Source: Rhizobium subbaraonis (GTDB lineage: Bacteria; Pseudomonadota; Alphaproteobacteria; Rhizobiales; Rhizobiaceae). Taken from it: DNA of 64,000 nucleotides. The notes under the pieces are model-generated. The model searched no databases. It was not told where the DNA came from and saw only the letters and a program-made list of their open reading frames with translations. The DNA lies in assembly GCF_900220975.1 (NCBI RefSeq), contig NZ_OBQD01000009.1, positions 186,001 through 250,000 on the forward strand, read 5' to 3'. The translations under genes were made by a program, and so were the position numbers. Positions 29,973-39,197 of the stretch are shown here, one piece after another (positions within the stretch are counted from its first letter, which is position 1; each line of letters starts with the position of its first letter).

Positions 29973-30104
29973 GAACCTCGTCGGGCGGATCGGCCGGTTC
30001 GCGGCTGGAAATGCCTCAGGTCCGGCATCAGCATCAGGAAAAGTGGACATTCCATCAGAAATAGTCGTTTGCCGGTCCATGTTGCGTCGCAATAAGATAA
30101 TGAC

Positions 30105-31286
30105 ATGCTGCATGTTTCCAAACCGCCTGGCCCTTCACCAATCACGGTGGCTGTCGCCGGCGCCATAGCGCTGGCTTCCCTGATGGGGTTCGGGCGCTTC
30201 TTCTATACGCCCGTCCTGCCCGCGATGATGGCCGACCTCGGGCTCGATCCGACGCAGAGCGGCCTGATTGCGGCGGCCAATTTCGCGGGTTACCTGCTGG
30301 GCGCCGTTCTGGCTGCGCACGGATGGGCGGCCGGGCGCGAGCGCAGCCTGGCGTTGTGGGCGCTGTTTGCCAACGTGGTGCTGCTGGCGGCGATGGCGGG
30401 TGCGGGCACGATACCCGCCTTCGTCGTAATCCGTTTTCTCGCCGGGCTTTCCAGCGCGCTGGGCATGGTCTTCACGTCGGCCGTCGTGCTTTCGTTCGGT
30501 GCCTCGACGGGAGACCGCCGCGTTCCGATGATCTATTTTTCGGGGGTAGGGGCCGGCATTGCGCTTTCTTCCGTGTTGGTGCTCGGCCTGTCGCCGTTTC
30601 ATCCGGCCGGCCTGGCGAGCTGGCGCCTGGACTGGCTGGTCGCCGCCGTCGGTGCCGCTGTTGCCCTTGTTGCCGTCGCCGCGCTTCTGCCCCGCGGCAA
30701 TGCCTATGCTGCGGCAAGGCCCGAACCTCCGCTCGCCTGGCCGCGTCCCCTCGTGGCGCTGACGCTGAGCTACGGCCTGTTCGGCATCGGCTATGTCGTC
30801 ACTGCCACCTTCATCGTCGCGATGGCGCGCGAGGGCGGCGGCGGGCATCTGCTGGAGGGGATGACGTGGTTTCTCACCGGCGTGAGTGCCGCCGTGTCGC
30901 TCTTCGTCTGGAAGGGGCTGGACCGCCGGCTCGGCGTTCTCGGCGTCTATCAGGCTGCCTTGATGCTGGAGGCGCTGGGTGTCGCCGCCACCGTGATCCT
31001 GCCGGCACCGTCCTCGGTTCTGGTCGGCGGCGTCCTGCTCGGCGCGACCTTCATGGTGGTCACCGCCTACGGGCTGCAGCTCGGCCGGGCGATGGCGCCG
31101 GAGAGCCCGCGCCGCTCGCTTGCGATGATGACGGCGGCATTTGGCGTCGGGCAGATCGTCGGCCCTCTGGCGGCCGGCTGGCTGGCATCGATCAGCGGCG
31201 GCTACGGACTGCCGAGCTTGGCTGCGGCGGCCGCTCTGGCAATCGCGGCGGCAGCGACGCTTGCCGCGCGTGGCCGGCAGACTTGA
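30105..31286 (+). CDS. YbfB/YjiJ-family MFS transporter
   Basis: A 393-residue inner-membrane carrier with about 12 hydrophobic helices. MGFGRFFYTPVLPAMMADLGLDPTQSGLIAAANFAGYLLGA is the family signature, and RFLAGLSSALGMVFTSAVVLSFG and GVGQIVGPLAAGWLASISGGY are typical MFS segments. The central loop (LLPRGNAYAAARPEPPLAWPR) joins the two six-helix halves. Substrates of this family are poorly known. The start ATG 30105 lacks a clear Shine-Dalgarno. No neighbouring gene suggests a substrate. Confidence 0.88.
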   Translation: MLHVSKPPGPSPITVAVAGAIALASLMGFGRFFYTPVLPAMMADLGLDPTQSGLIAAANFAGYLLGAVLAAHGWAAGRERSLALWALFANVVLLAAMAGAGTIPAFVVIRFLAGLSSALGMVFTSAVVLSFGASTGDRRVPMIYFSGVGAGIALSSVLVLGLSPFHPAGLASWRLDWLVAAVGAAVALVAVAALLPRGNAYAAARPEPPLAWPRPLVALTLSYGLFGIGYVVTATFIVAMAREGGGGHLLEGMTWFLTGVSAAVSLFVWKGLDRRLGVLGVYQAALMLEALGVAATVILPAPSSVLVGGVLLGATFMVVTAYGLQLGRAMAPESPRRSLAMMTAAFGVGQIVGPLAAGWLASISGGYGLPSLAAAAALAIAAAATLAARGRQT

Positions 31287-31402
31287 TTAAATCTCGGTAA
31301 TGCAAGGCCTCTGCGATTGTTGCGATGGGGAAACTGCTTTAGTTTCCGGCCGTCTTCGGCTCGTGCCGCAAACCGGATCTCCGTGAAAAGAAAGCGCTGC
31401 AG

Positions 31403-32680
31403 TTGTTTGTCTCCTTTTTCCCCCATCCCAAGCTCTTCTTTCCGTCGGTTATCGCGTGGTCAGCCCTTGCGATGATCATCTGGTACGCCGGCGGGGAGCA
31501 ACTGGGAGCGTTCTTCGGTCTGCCACCGCTGCAGCCCGGCGAGGAGGCGGTCATCGGGGTCTCCGTCTTCTGGTCCCCTCCGTTCATTTGGTTCTATCTC
31601 TACTACACGCTGATGGTGGGGGTATTTGCCGCCTTCTGGTTTACCTTCAGTCCGCATCCATGGCAGCTGTGGTCCGTGCTGGGATCGGCGCTGATCATCT
31701 TCAACACCTATTTCTCCGTGCAGGTGAGCGTGGCGATCAATGCGTGGTACGGGCCGTTCTACGACATGATCCAGCGGGGCCTCGCCCGGACGGATCCGAT
31801 CCCGACGGAAACCGATCTCTTTGTCGGAATGATCGGTTTTGCCGGCATCGCTTTCGTCGCGATCACCATCGGCACCTTGAACCTGTTCTTCGTCAGCCAC
31901 TATGTTTTCCGCTGGCGCACGGCGATGAACGATTTCTACATGTCCCATTGGGACAAGCTGCGTCACATCGAGGGCGCCTCGCAGCGCGTGCAGGACGACA
32001 CGATGCGCTTTTCGCGGACCGTGGAAGGCCTCGGCGTCAGCCTGGTCAGCTCGATCATGACGCTCGTCGCCTTCCTCCCGGTCCTGTTCAAGTTCTCCAC
32101 CACGGTGACTGTCCTGCCCTTCGTCGGTGAGGTGCCGCACGCCCTGGTCTGGGCGGCAATCTGCTGGTCGCTGTTCGGCACGGTGTTTCTCGCCGTGGTC
32201 GGCATCAAGCTGCCGGGCCTGGAATTTCGCAACCAGCGCGTCGAGGCGGCCTATCGTAAGGAACTGGTCTATGGCGAAGATCACGCCGACCGGGCTCAGC
32301 CTCCGACCGTGCAGCAGCTTTTCGCCAATGTGAGGAAGAACTACTTCCGCCTCTATTTCCACTACCTGTATTTCAACGTCGCCCGCATCTTCTATCTGCA
32401 GGCAGACAACCTGTTCGGCACGTTCGTGCTGGTGCCCTCGATCGTCGCTGGCAAGCTGACCCTAGGCGTGATGAGCCAAATTCAGAACGTGTTCGGGCAG
32501 GTGCGCGAATCCTTCCAGTATCTGGTCAATTCGTGGACCACGATCGTCGAGCTGCTTTCGATCTACAAACGCCTCAAGGCCTTCGAAGCGGTCATCCAGG
32601 ACGAACCGCTTCCCGAGATCGACCAGCGATATCTGGAACGGAAGGAAGATGGTGACGCGCTGGCGGCCAACAGCCCGTGA
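31403..32680 (+). CDS. bacA: BacA/SbmA peptide transporter
   Basis: A 425-residue inner-membrane protein of the SbmA/BacA family that takes up peptides such as bleomycin, Bac7 and nodule-specific NCR peptides and affects very-long-chain fatty acid modification of lipid A. Family landmarks are [74 protein letters not shown] and [21 protein letters not shown]. The start is TTG 31403, giving [13 protein letters not shown], matching known BacA N-termini. A 7-base-stem hairpin lies in the leader at 31329-31347. The gene stands alone. The product is far closer to Sinorhizobium BacA than to generic SbmA. Confidence 0.93.
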   Translation: MFVSFFPHPKLFFPSVIAWSALAMIIWYAGGEQLGAFFGLPPLQPGEEAVIGVSVFWSPPFIWFYLYYTLMVGVFAAFWFTFSPHPWQLWSVLGSALIIFNTYFSVQVSVAINAWYGPFYDMIQRGLARTDPIPTETDLFVGMIGFAGIAFVAITIGTLNLFFVSHYVFRWRTAMNDFYMSHWDKLRHIEGASQRVQDDTMRFSRTVEGLGVSLVSSIMTLVAFLPVLFKFSTTVTVLPFVGEVPHALVWAAICWSLFGTVFLAVVGIKLPGLEFRNQRVEAAYRKELVYGEDHADRAQPPTVQQLFANVRKNYFRLYFHYLYFNVARIFYLQADNLFGTFVLVPSIVAGKLTLGVMSQIQNVFGQVRESFQYLVNSWTTIVELLSIYKRLKAFEAVIQDEPLPEIDQRYLERKEDGDALAANSP

Positions 32681-32699
32681 TGGGCTAGTCTGACGACGG

Positions 32700-33704
32700 T
32701 CAGAGGGCGGCTCCGGCCGCCTTCTTCTCCCTGCCGACGATGTCCATCGCCTCGCGATGGCTGACGCAGGCGACGTCCGGCTTGGCGCAGACCTCGGTGA
32801 GGAAGCGGTCGAGCGCGCGCCAGTAGGCGCCGCCATTCATCTCCACGAAATGAAAGCCGAGCTGCAGCGGGATGCGGTCGCCTTCATATTGCTTTTCGAA
32901 GGCTGCCCGGTAGGCGACGAGCGTCCTCTCCTCGTAGGCGGCGCTGTGCTTCTTGTCCTCGATGCCGAGCGAGTGGCGGACGAAGAGGTTGTAGTCCATC
33001 CCGATGACAGGCTTGGCCGACGGTCCTTCGGGGATCAGCGGCAGGGCGAAGTGGACTAGGCCGTCATCTGTGGCGCGGGGCAGGGCCGGACCCTTCGACA
33101 CCTGGCTTGCATCGTAGCGGAAGCCGAAGTCGCGCAGCGCGTTGACCAGGGAGGGGCTGGTGGCGAGATAGGGCGCGCGGAAGCCGATGATGCCCTTTTC
33201 GGCGAAGTCGCGCCATTCCACCGGCTCGCGCTCGGGCACGCCGGCATTGGCCCAGGCCTCGCGGAGCGTGTTGCGGAAGAAGTCGAACTCCTGTTTCCAG
33301 TCGTCTACGTTCCATTTCGCGCCGTCGAAATGGCCGCAGGCATGGCTGCCGATGTCGTGGCCTTCGCTGCGGGCGCGCCAGATCTCGTCCAGCCGCTTGA
33401 TCACATCCGCGTCGTCGGGTGCGAAGCCGATGTTGGACTTGCCGCGCTTTTCATGAGGTGCCTGATAGCTCTTGCGGTCTTCCTTCGTCATCAGAAACGT
33501 ACAGGAAAGAAAGTAGGTGAAATGGGCGCCGGTGCGTTTTGCCATATCGCGGCTCTTCTCCCAGAGCCGGGTGTCGTGCGCGCCGTCGAAGGAGACCACG
33601 ACGAGCTGCTTCGGCTTGTCCGGCGCCTGATCCTGGGCGCGGACAGACAGCGGACAACCGACAAGGGCAAAGGCGAAAAGGGTCGAAAGACTTGATCGAA
33701 ACAT
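32700..33704 (-). CDS. Secreted polysaccharide deacetylase-like protein
   Basis: A 334-residue exported protein. The signal peptide MFRSSLSTLFAFALVGCPLS ends near VRAQ. A NodB-like fold follows: VVVSFDGAHDTRLWEKS replaces the usual TFDDG, and HDIGSHACGHFDG supplies the two metal His. FRAPYLATSPSLVNALRDFGFRYDAS fits the RAPY motif. The protein is longer than classical chitin deacetylases. ATG 33704 is taken because it starts the signal peptide; an upstream TTG at 33725 is possible. It converges on bacA with a 19-base gap. The substrate (peptidoglycan, surface polysaccharide) is unknown. Confidence 0.82.
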   Translation of the reverse strand: MFRSSLSTLFAFALVGCPLSVRAQDQAPDKPKQLVVVSFDGAHDTRLWEKSRDMAKRTGAHFTYFLSCTFLMTKEDRKSYQAPHEKRGKSNIGFAPDDADVIKRLDEIWRARSEGHDIGSHACGHFDGAKWNVDDWKQEFDFFRNTLREAWANAGVPEREPVEWRDFAEKGIIGFRAPYLATSPSLVNALRDFGFRYDASQVSKGPALPRATDDGLVHFALPLIPEGPSAKPVIGMDYNLFVRHSLGIEDKKHSAAYEERTLVAYRAAFEKQYEGDRIPLQLGFHFVEMNGGAYWRALDRFLTEVCAKPDVACVSHREAMDIVGREKKAAGAAL

Positions 33705-33843
33705 GGCTACCGCGACAATTTGCAAGGGGCTTCATCGTTCGTGAATGCGGCAAAGCCGTGATCGTGCTGGAAATTGGCAGTGGGGGGCGTTATCCCATGA
33801 CGACGGTCGCACACCGGATTTCATTCACGAAAGGCGCAAATCA

Positions 33844-34428
33844 ATGGCTTTGCTGGTCGCCGGCATCATCCTCTTCATCGCCACTCACCTGGTTCGTCCC
33901 TTCGCGCCCGGCCTACGTGCGGGCCTGATCGCGCGGCTCGGAAAGCCGGCCTTCATGGCGCTGCACGGCATCGTCTCGCTGATCAGCCTTTTCATGATGG
34001 CCTATGGTTTCGTGCTGGCGCGCGATGGCGGTGGCGAAATGCTCTACTATCCGCCGGTCTTCATGGCCCACATCGCGCTCACGCTGATGCTGATCTCCAC
34101 GATCTGTCTTGTCTCGGCCTTCATGCCGGCCGGATACATCCGCTCGAAACTGAAGTTCCCCGCGCTCGTCGCGATCAAGCTTTGGGCGTTCGCGCACCTG
34201 CTTGCCAATGGCGAGAGCTATTCGGTGCTGCTGTTCGTGGCGATCCTCGCCTGGGCGGTGATCCTGCGCATTTCGCTGAAGAAGCGGATCGCGGCTGGAG
34301 AGGCGACGTTGCCGGTGTTCGTGTCTGCCAGATACGACGTCATCTCGGTGATCGTCGGCGCTCTGCTCTATGCCGCGATCGTGCTGAAGCTGCACGAATG
34401 GCTGATCGGCATTCGCGTGCTCCCCTGA
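33844..34428 (+). CDS. NnrU-family membrane protein
   Basis: A 194-residue integral membrane protein with about six hydrophobic helices: LLVAGIILFIATHLVRPFAP at the front, LHGIVSLISLFMMAYGFVLAR, HIALTLMLISTICLVSAFMP and KLWAFAHLLANGESYSVLLF. The GHL/HLL His residues are those conserved in NnrU, first linked to nitrite/nitric oxide reduction and related to the isorenieratene/MAPEG-like NnrU fold. GAAAGGCG precedes ATG 33844; a longer frame from 33745 is not needed. No denitrification gene is adjacent, so that role is not supported here. Confidence 0.82.
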   Translation: MALLVAGIILFIATHLVRPFAPGLRAGLIARLGKPAFMALHGIVSLISLFMMAYGFVLARDGGGEMLYYPPVFMAHIALTLMLISTICLVSAFMPAGYIRSKLKFPALVAIKLWAFAHLLANGESYSVLLFVAILAWAVILRISLKKRIAAGEATLPVFVSARYDVISVIVGALLYAAIVLKLHEWLIGIRVLP

Positions 34429-34534
34429 TCGTTAGCCGCGCAATGGGCGGGATTTCGCGCTGCCCCCTTACAACGGGGCAAAAATCGGGTAGAAGCGCGG
34501 AAAACCTATCATCTGAGTGAAAGCCGGACCACGA

Positions 34535-35206
34535 ATGGTAAACCAGGACGACAGCTTTATCCGCGAAGTCAACGAGGAACTGCGTTCCGAACGCATGCGT
34601 TCCATCTGGCGTCGGTTCGGCCGCGTGCTGATCGGCGCTGCCGTGCTCGTCGTCCTCGGCACGATCGGCAAGGTCGGCTACGAATTCTGGCGCGAAAGAG
34701 AATCGTCCGCCGCCGGCGACCAGTTCCTGTCCGCGCTGACACAGATCCGCGAAGGCGACCGCGAGGCGGGCCAGAAGGAGCTGGCGGCACTTGAGAAGGA
34801 AGGTTTCGGAGCCTACCCTGTGCTGGCGCGCATCCGCTCGGCCTCGCTTCTGGCGGAAGGCGGAGATGCGCCGGGCGCGATCACGGCCTTCACGGCGATC
34901 GCCAAGGATGGTTCGGTGCCGCAGGCGCTGCGCGACGCAGCCCGTCTGCGTGCTGCCTATCTGCTCGTCGATACCGGCTCCTATGAAGAGGTGGCGGCGG
35001 AAGTCGAGCAACTGACCAATGCGACCAACCCGATGCGCCATTCGGCGCGCGAGGTCCTCGGCCTGTCGGCCTACAAGGCCGGCGACGTCGCCCGCGCCAA
35101 GGAATGGTTCGAGCAGGTCGTCAACGACGGCGAAAGCCCGCGCAACGTCGCCAACCGCGCCCAGATGATGCTGGACCTGATCACCGCCAGCGGCAAGGCC
35201 TCCTGA
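34535..35206 (+). CDS. YfgM-like TPR protein upstream of der
   Basis: A 223-residue inner-membrane protein. The N-terminus [29 protein letters not shown] is cytoplasmic, one membrane helix follows ([22 protein letters not shown], about residues 32-53), and the rest is helical TPR-like repeats in the periplasm. Homologues (YfgM, DUF2133) assist secreted-protein folding next to the Sec translocon. It precedes der by 43 bases. In many gammaproteobacteria yfgM-bamB-der occur together; here bamB is absent from between them. Start ATG 34535 is chosen over an in-frame GTG at 34517. Confidence 0.82.
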   Translation: MVNQDDSFIREVNEELRSERMRSIWRRFGRVLIGAAVLVVLGTIGKVGYEFWRERESSAAGDQFLSALTQIREGDREAGQKELAALEKEGFGAYPVLARIRSASLLAEGGDAPGAITAFTAIAKDGSVPQALRDAARLRAAYLLVDTGSYEEVAAEVEQLTNATNPMRHSAREVLGLSAYKAGDVARAKEWFEQVVNDGESPRNVANRAQMMLDLITASGKAS

Positions 35207-35249
35207 CGCCGCGCGATCCAACGCGGCTCAACCTGAACGGAACGTCCCC

Positions 35250-36683
35250 ATGAGCTTCACCGTCGCCATCGTCGGGCGCCCCAATGTCGGCAAGTCCACC
35301 CTGTTCAACAGGCTGGTGGGCAAGAAGCTCGCGCTGGTGGACGACACCCCGGGCGTGACCCGCGATCGCCGTCCCGGCGAGGCCCGCCTGGTCGACCTGA
35401 AATTCCACATCATCGATACGGCCGGTCTCGAAGAAGCGGCACCCGAGACGCTGCAGGGCCGCATGCGCGCCCAGACGGAAGCGGCGATCGACGAGGCTGA
35501 CCTGTCGCTCTTCGTCGTCGATGCCAAAATGGGCCTGACCCCCGTCGATACGGCGCTTGCCGACATGCTGCGCCGCAAGGGCAAGCCCGTCGTACTCGTC
35601 GCCAACAAGTCGGAAGCCCGCGGCTCCGATGGCGGTTTCTACGATGCCTTCACGCTCGGTCTCGGCGAACCGACGCCGATCTCGGCCGAGCACGGCCAGG
35701 GCATGCTCGACCTGCGCGACGCCATCGTCGCTGCGATCGGCGAGGAGCGCGCCTTCCCGGAGGAAGACGAGGCCGTCACCGATGTCGACCTGCGTGCGGA
35801 AGCTGCTGCCGAAGGCCTGGAAAAGGACGAGGACTACGAACCGGAATATGACGAGACGAAGCCGCTGCGCGTGGCCATCGTCGGCCGCCCGAATGCCGGA
35901 AAGTCCACGCTGATCAACCGCTTCCTCGGCGAGGATCGGCTTTTGACCGGTCCCGAAGCCGGCATCACCCGCGACAGCATCTCGGTCGAGTGGGAATGGC
36001 GCGGCCGCACCATCAAGATGTTCGACACCGCCGGCATGCGCCGCAAGGCGAAGGTGCAGGAGAAGCTGGAGAAGCTCTCGGTCGCCGACGGACTGCGTGC
36101 CATCCGTTTCGCCGAGACCGTCGTCATCGTCTTCGACGCGACCATCCCCTTCGAGAAGCAGGACCTGCAGATCGTTGACCTCGTGCTGCGCGAAGGCCGC
36201 GCCGCCGTGCTCGCCTTCAACAAATGGGACCTGATCGAGGATCCGCAGGCCGTTCTGGCCGATCTGCGCGAGAAGACGGACCGGCTCCTGCCGCAGGCCC
36301 GCGGCATCCGCGCCGTGCCGATCTCCGGCCAGACCGGCCGCGGGCTCGACAAGCTGATGCAGGCGATCATCGACACCGATCGCGTCTGGAACCGCCGTAT
36401 CTCGACCGCCCGGCTGAACCGCTGGCTGGATGCGCAGCAGGTCCAGCATCCGCCACCGGCCGTTTCCGGCCGCCGGCTGAAGCTGAAGTACATGACGCAG
36501 GTGAAGGCCCGCCCGCCGGGCTTCATGATTTCCTGCACGCGGCCCGAGGCGCTGCCGGAATCCTACGTGCGTTATCTCACCAACGGCCTGCGCAACGATT
36601 TCGACCTGCCGGGCGTGCCGATCCGCATCCATTTCAAGGCGTCGGAAAACCCCTACGCCAACAAGGCGAAGAAGAAGCGCTGA
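35250..36683 (+). CDS. der: Ribosome biogenesis GTPase Der (EngA)
   Basis: Essential GTPase for 50S subunit assembly with two tandem G domains. Domain 1: G1 [15 protein letters not shown]3 DTAGLE, G4 NKSE. Domain 2: G1 [15 protein letters not shown]3 [18 protein letters not shown]4 NKWD. A KH-like C-terminal domain follows with [18 protein letters not shown] and [21 protein letters not shown]. The 477-residue length is typical of rhizobial Der. An acidic linker ([20 protein letters not shown]...[12 protein letters not shown]) joins the domains. Confidence 0.97.
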   Translation: MSFTVAIVGRPNVGKSTLFNRLVGKKLALVDDTPGVTRDRRPGEARLVDLKFHIIDTAGLEEAAPETLQGRMRAQTEAAIDEADLSLFVVDAKMGLTPVDTALADMLRRKGKPVVLVANKSEARGSDGGFYDAFTLGLGEPTPISAEHGQGMLDLRDAIVAAIGEERAFPEEDEAVTDVDLRAEAAAEGLEKDEDYEPEYDETKPLRVAIVGRPNAGKSTLINRFLGEDRLLTGPEAGITRDSISVEWEWRGRTIKMFDTAGMRRKAKVQEKLEKLSVADGLRAIRFAETVVIVFDATIPFEKQDLQIVDLVLREGRAAVLAFNKWDLIEDPQAVLADLREKTDRLLPQARGIRAVPISGQTGRGLDKLMQAIIDTDRVWNRRISTARLNRWLDAQQVQHPPPAVSGRRLKLKYMTQVKARPPGFMISCTRPEALPESYVRYLTNGLRNDFDLPGVPIRIHFKASENPYANKAKKKR

Positions 36684-36839
36684 GGGATCTCGCGGGGCGC
36701 GCCAGTTGCGGCAGGAAGGCGACGATCTTCCTGTCATCGGTGACAGACGCCCTCGGCTCGGACCCGGCTTGTGCGATGGGCAGCCTGTCGGGCGGATCCG
36801 GATGCTTTTTGCCGCCGGCGGTACGAGGATCCCCTGACT

Positions 36840-37751
36840 TCAGCCCGGTAGCCTGTCGCTTGCGACGAGTGCGCCGTGGTGCTGGATGACGGCGGCGGCG
36901 AGGTCGGCGGCGAAGCGGGCGGAGGCGGGCGCGTCGCCGGTGGCAACGTAGCGGGCAAGGAAGCCGCCGTTGAAGCTGTCGCCGGCGCTGGTGGTATCGA
37001 CGATGCGCTCGACACGTGCGGAGGGAACGTGCGTGACGTCTTCTCCGAACGCGAGCGTGGCACCCTCGGCGCCGTCCTTGACCACGAGATCGGCGACACC
37101 CAGCGCGCGGTAGCGATCGATCGTCGCCTCGATGGATGCGTCGCCGAAATGAGTGGCCTCGTCGTCGAAGCTCGGCATGACGAGGGTTGCGGCGCGGGCG
37201 CCGTCGGTGATCGTTTCGCGCATGCGTCCGGCATCATCCCATAGCCGCGGCCGGATGTTGGGATCGAAGGCAACCAGCTTTCCCGCGGCCTTGGCGCGGC
37301 GAAGCTCGGCGAGAAGCGTGTCCACGTCCTCCGGCGAGAGGATCGCCAGGGTAATGCCGGAAAAGACGATGACGTCGGAGGCTTCAATGGCCTTGCGCAG
37401 GCGATCCGCATCGCGCGCCAGCAGTTTCGCGGCGGAGACGGAACGCCAGTAGGAGAAACTGCGCTCGCCGTCGTTGAGGTGGATCATGTAGAGTCCGGGC
37501 GCGCGGCCCTCGATGCGGGCGATCTGGCCGGTGCCGACGCCGTGTCCCTCCATGAAGGCCAGCATTTCGTCGGAGATCATGTCGCGGCCGACGGCGGTGA
37601 AGTAGTCGACGCTCCAGTCGGCCGGCAGGAAGAGGCGGGCGTAATAGGCGGTGTTGAAGGTGTCGCCGGCGAAGCTTTTGCGCATCAGGCCGCCATCCGC
37701 CTGCATCAGCTCGACCATGCACTCGCCGATCGCGAGCAGTTTACCTGCCAT
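36840..37751 (-). CDS. kdgK: 2-Keto-3-deoxygluconate kinase (PfkB family)
   Basis: Phosphorylates 2-keto-3-deoxygluconate, the last step before aldolase cleavage in sugar-acid breakdown. The 303-residue ribokinase-fold enzyme starts LLAIGECMVELMQ and has GDTFNTAYYARLF, PGLYMIHLNDGERSFSYWR (substrate loop of KdgK), SGITLAILSPED, FDPNIRPRLW, and the anion-hole/catalytic base motif VDTTSAGDSFNGGFLAR. Other PfkB kinases lack the Arg-Ser-Phe-Ser-Tyr-Trp block, which supports KdgK. It lies 116 bases downstream of the Ldh-type gene on the same strand. A short hairpin at 37781-37800 separates them. Confidence 0.88.
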   Translation of the reverse strand: MAGKLLAIGECMVELMQADGGLMRKSFAGDTFNTAYYARLFLPADWSVDYFTAVGRDMISDEMLAFMEGHGVGTGQIARIEGRAPGLYMIHLNDGERSFSYWRSVSAAKLLARDADRLRKAIEASDVIVFSGITLAILSPEDVDTLLAELRRAKAAGKLVAFDPNIRPRLWDDAGRMRETITDGARAATLVMPSFDDEATHFGDASIEATIDRYRALGVADLVVKDGAEGATLAFGEDVTHVPSARVERIVDTTSAGDSFNGGFLARYVATGDAPASARFAADLAAAVIQHHGALVASDRLPG

Positions 37752-37867
37752 CGTTTCCCCCTCCCTTGCGCATTTCCGGCCGAAGCGGAATCGCTTCGGT
37801 GTCGGATCATGCAGTCATCGCAATCCCCTGGAGCAATTCCCGCGAACAGGATTTCACCTGACTTGCT

Positions 37868-38875
37868 CTAGCTGCGTCGGAAGGAGGAGATACTGTCAAA
37901 GAGTGCCTGCGGCAAGGTGATACCGGCATTGCCGGAATGCCAGCGGGCACGGGCACGCGCTTCGCCGGGGATATGCACGCCGAATTCGCCGGCGAGGCGC
38001 TCAAGCTGCCGGGCGAGCCGTGTTTCGAAGTCGTGAGCCAGGAACTGGGGCGCGATGGCAAGAACGAAAAGGCCCGCACCCGGCGATTGATCGCCGGATT
38101 GGAAGTCCGGGGCGTCGAGCGACCAGTTGGCGCCGGACAACCCGGCCGACAGCACCTCCACCATCAGCGCGATGTTGGCGCCGCGCTCGCCGCCGAAGGC
38201 GAGCAATGCGCCCCGGAGCGCAGCGTTCGCATCCGTTGTGGGCTGGCCCGCCTCGTCCAGCGCCCAGCCTTCCGGGATCGGCTCGCCGCGTTCGGCGGCC
38301 TGGCGGATCTTGACGAAGGCGGTGGCGCTCGATGCCTGATCGATCACCAGCGGCGGGCCGTCGGCGCGCGGTGCGGCGAAGGCGAGCGGATTGGTGCAAT
38401 AGACGGGTTTCGCGCTGCCGGCGCCGGCGAGAAGGGCGGGGCCGTTTGTGGCGGCCAGTGCCACCAGGCCGGCATCGGCAAGCCGAGCGGCGTACCAGCC
38501 GAGTTCGCCGGTGGTAAAGCTGTTCTTCGACGTATAGAGCGTCAGGCCGAAGGTCCGCGTCTTGGTGACCAGTTCCTCGAAGGCGCTGTCGAAACCGAGC
38601 TGGGCGATGCCGCCACGGCAGTCGCAGCGCACCAGTGCCGGGACGGGCGAGGTGATCAGCGGTTCGGCATGACCGTCGATGCGGCCACGGACAAGGGCGT
38701 CGAGATAATCGATCAGATGGGCAAGGCCGAGCGCGCTCTTGCCGGTCGCTTCTGCAGATGTGACCGCGCGCGCCAGGCACCGCGCCAGCGGCTCGCCGGC
38801 GCCTGCGCGCAGAAGTGCCGCCGCTGCGAGCGCCGATACCTCCTGCAGGGTGAGCGTGATGGTGGGTTCAGTCAA
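37868..38875 (-). CDS. Ldh-family (malate/L-lactate dehydrogenase-like) oxidoreductase
   Basis: A 335-residue NAD(P)-dependent enzyme of the type that includes malate/L-lactate, 2,3-diketogulonate and delta-1-piperidine-2-carboxylate reductases. It shows SALGLAHLIDYLDALVRGRIDG, GFDSAFEELVTKTRTFGLTLYTSKNSFTTGELGWYA, NPLAFAAPRADGPPLVIDQASSATAFVKI and GANIALMVEVLSAGLSGANW. The SHG of the canonical family is replaced by ALG near residue 50. TTG 38875 is preferred, with AAAGGGCGAG upstream; the frame is open to ATG 38917. Pairing with kdgK suggests a sugar-acid or keto-acid substrate. Confidence 0.8.
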   Translation of the reverse strand: MTEPTITLTLQEVSALAAAALLRAGAGEPLARCLARAVTSAEATGKSALGLAHLIDYLDALVRGRIDGHAEPLITSPVPALVRCDCRGGIAQLGFDSAFEELVTKTRTFGLTLYTSKNSFTTGELGWYAARLADAGLVALAATNGPALLAGAGSAKPVYCTNPLAFAAPRADGPPLVIDQASSATAFVKIRQAAERGEPIPEGWALDEAGQPTTDANAALRGALLAFGGERGANIALMVEVLSAGLSGANWSLDAPDFQSGDQSPGAGLFVLAIAPQFLAHDFETRLARQLERLAGEFGVHIPGEARARARWHSGNAGITLPQALFDSISSFRRS

Positions 38876-39197
38876 AGTCTCGCCCTTTCCGGCTGACCGC
38901 AGCTGGTCTTGCTGCATTTCGACGGGAAATCCGATCGCCCGCTCGTGGGCTTAGGGATGCCGGTCGGCTCAAGCCTGGCCGGATACGGGCGGTGCAATGG
39001 CGGCTCCGTCCTTACGAGGCTCCGGCTTCGATCGGGTTGCATCATCCTTGCGCCAGGGGTGGGCGTCAACCGCAACGTGGCAGTCAACGCCCGGTGACAA
39101 GCTGCTCTGCTCGGCAGCTTCCCGCAAGGCTTGCCTGTTTACGCGCCGTAATCCGCTCGCTACACATTGGACCAGCAACATTCCCGGGGAGCCTTGC
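38876..39197. other. Divergent intergenic region, no gene seen
   Basis: 322 bases between the Ldh-type gene and the alpha-glucosidase. It must carry two divergent promoters. An open frame in phase with the glucosidase runs through it but reads as low-complexity Arg/Ser-rich sequence with no family match. GGGGAG at 39186-39191 serves the downstream start. Confidence 0.5.

Noticed and set aside
37781-37800. Hairpin CCGAAGCG-GAAT-CGCTTCGG as a terminator between the Ldh gene and kdgK
   Set aside because: No T run on either side; it may be only a short repeat or mRNA structure.
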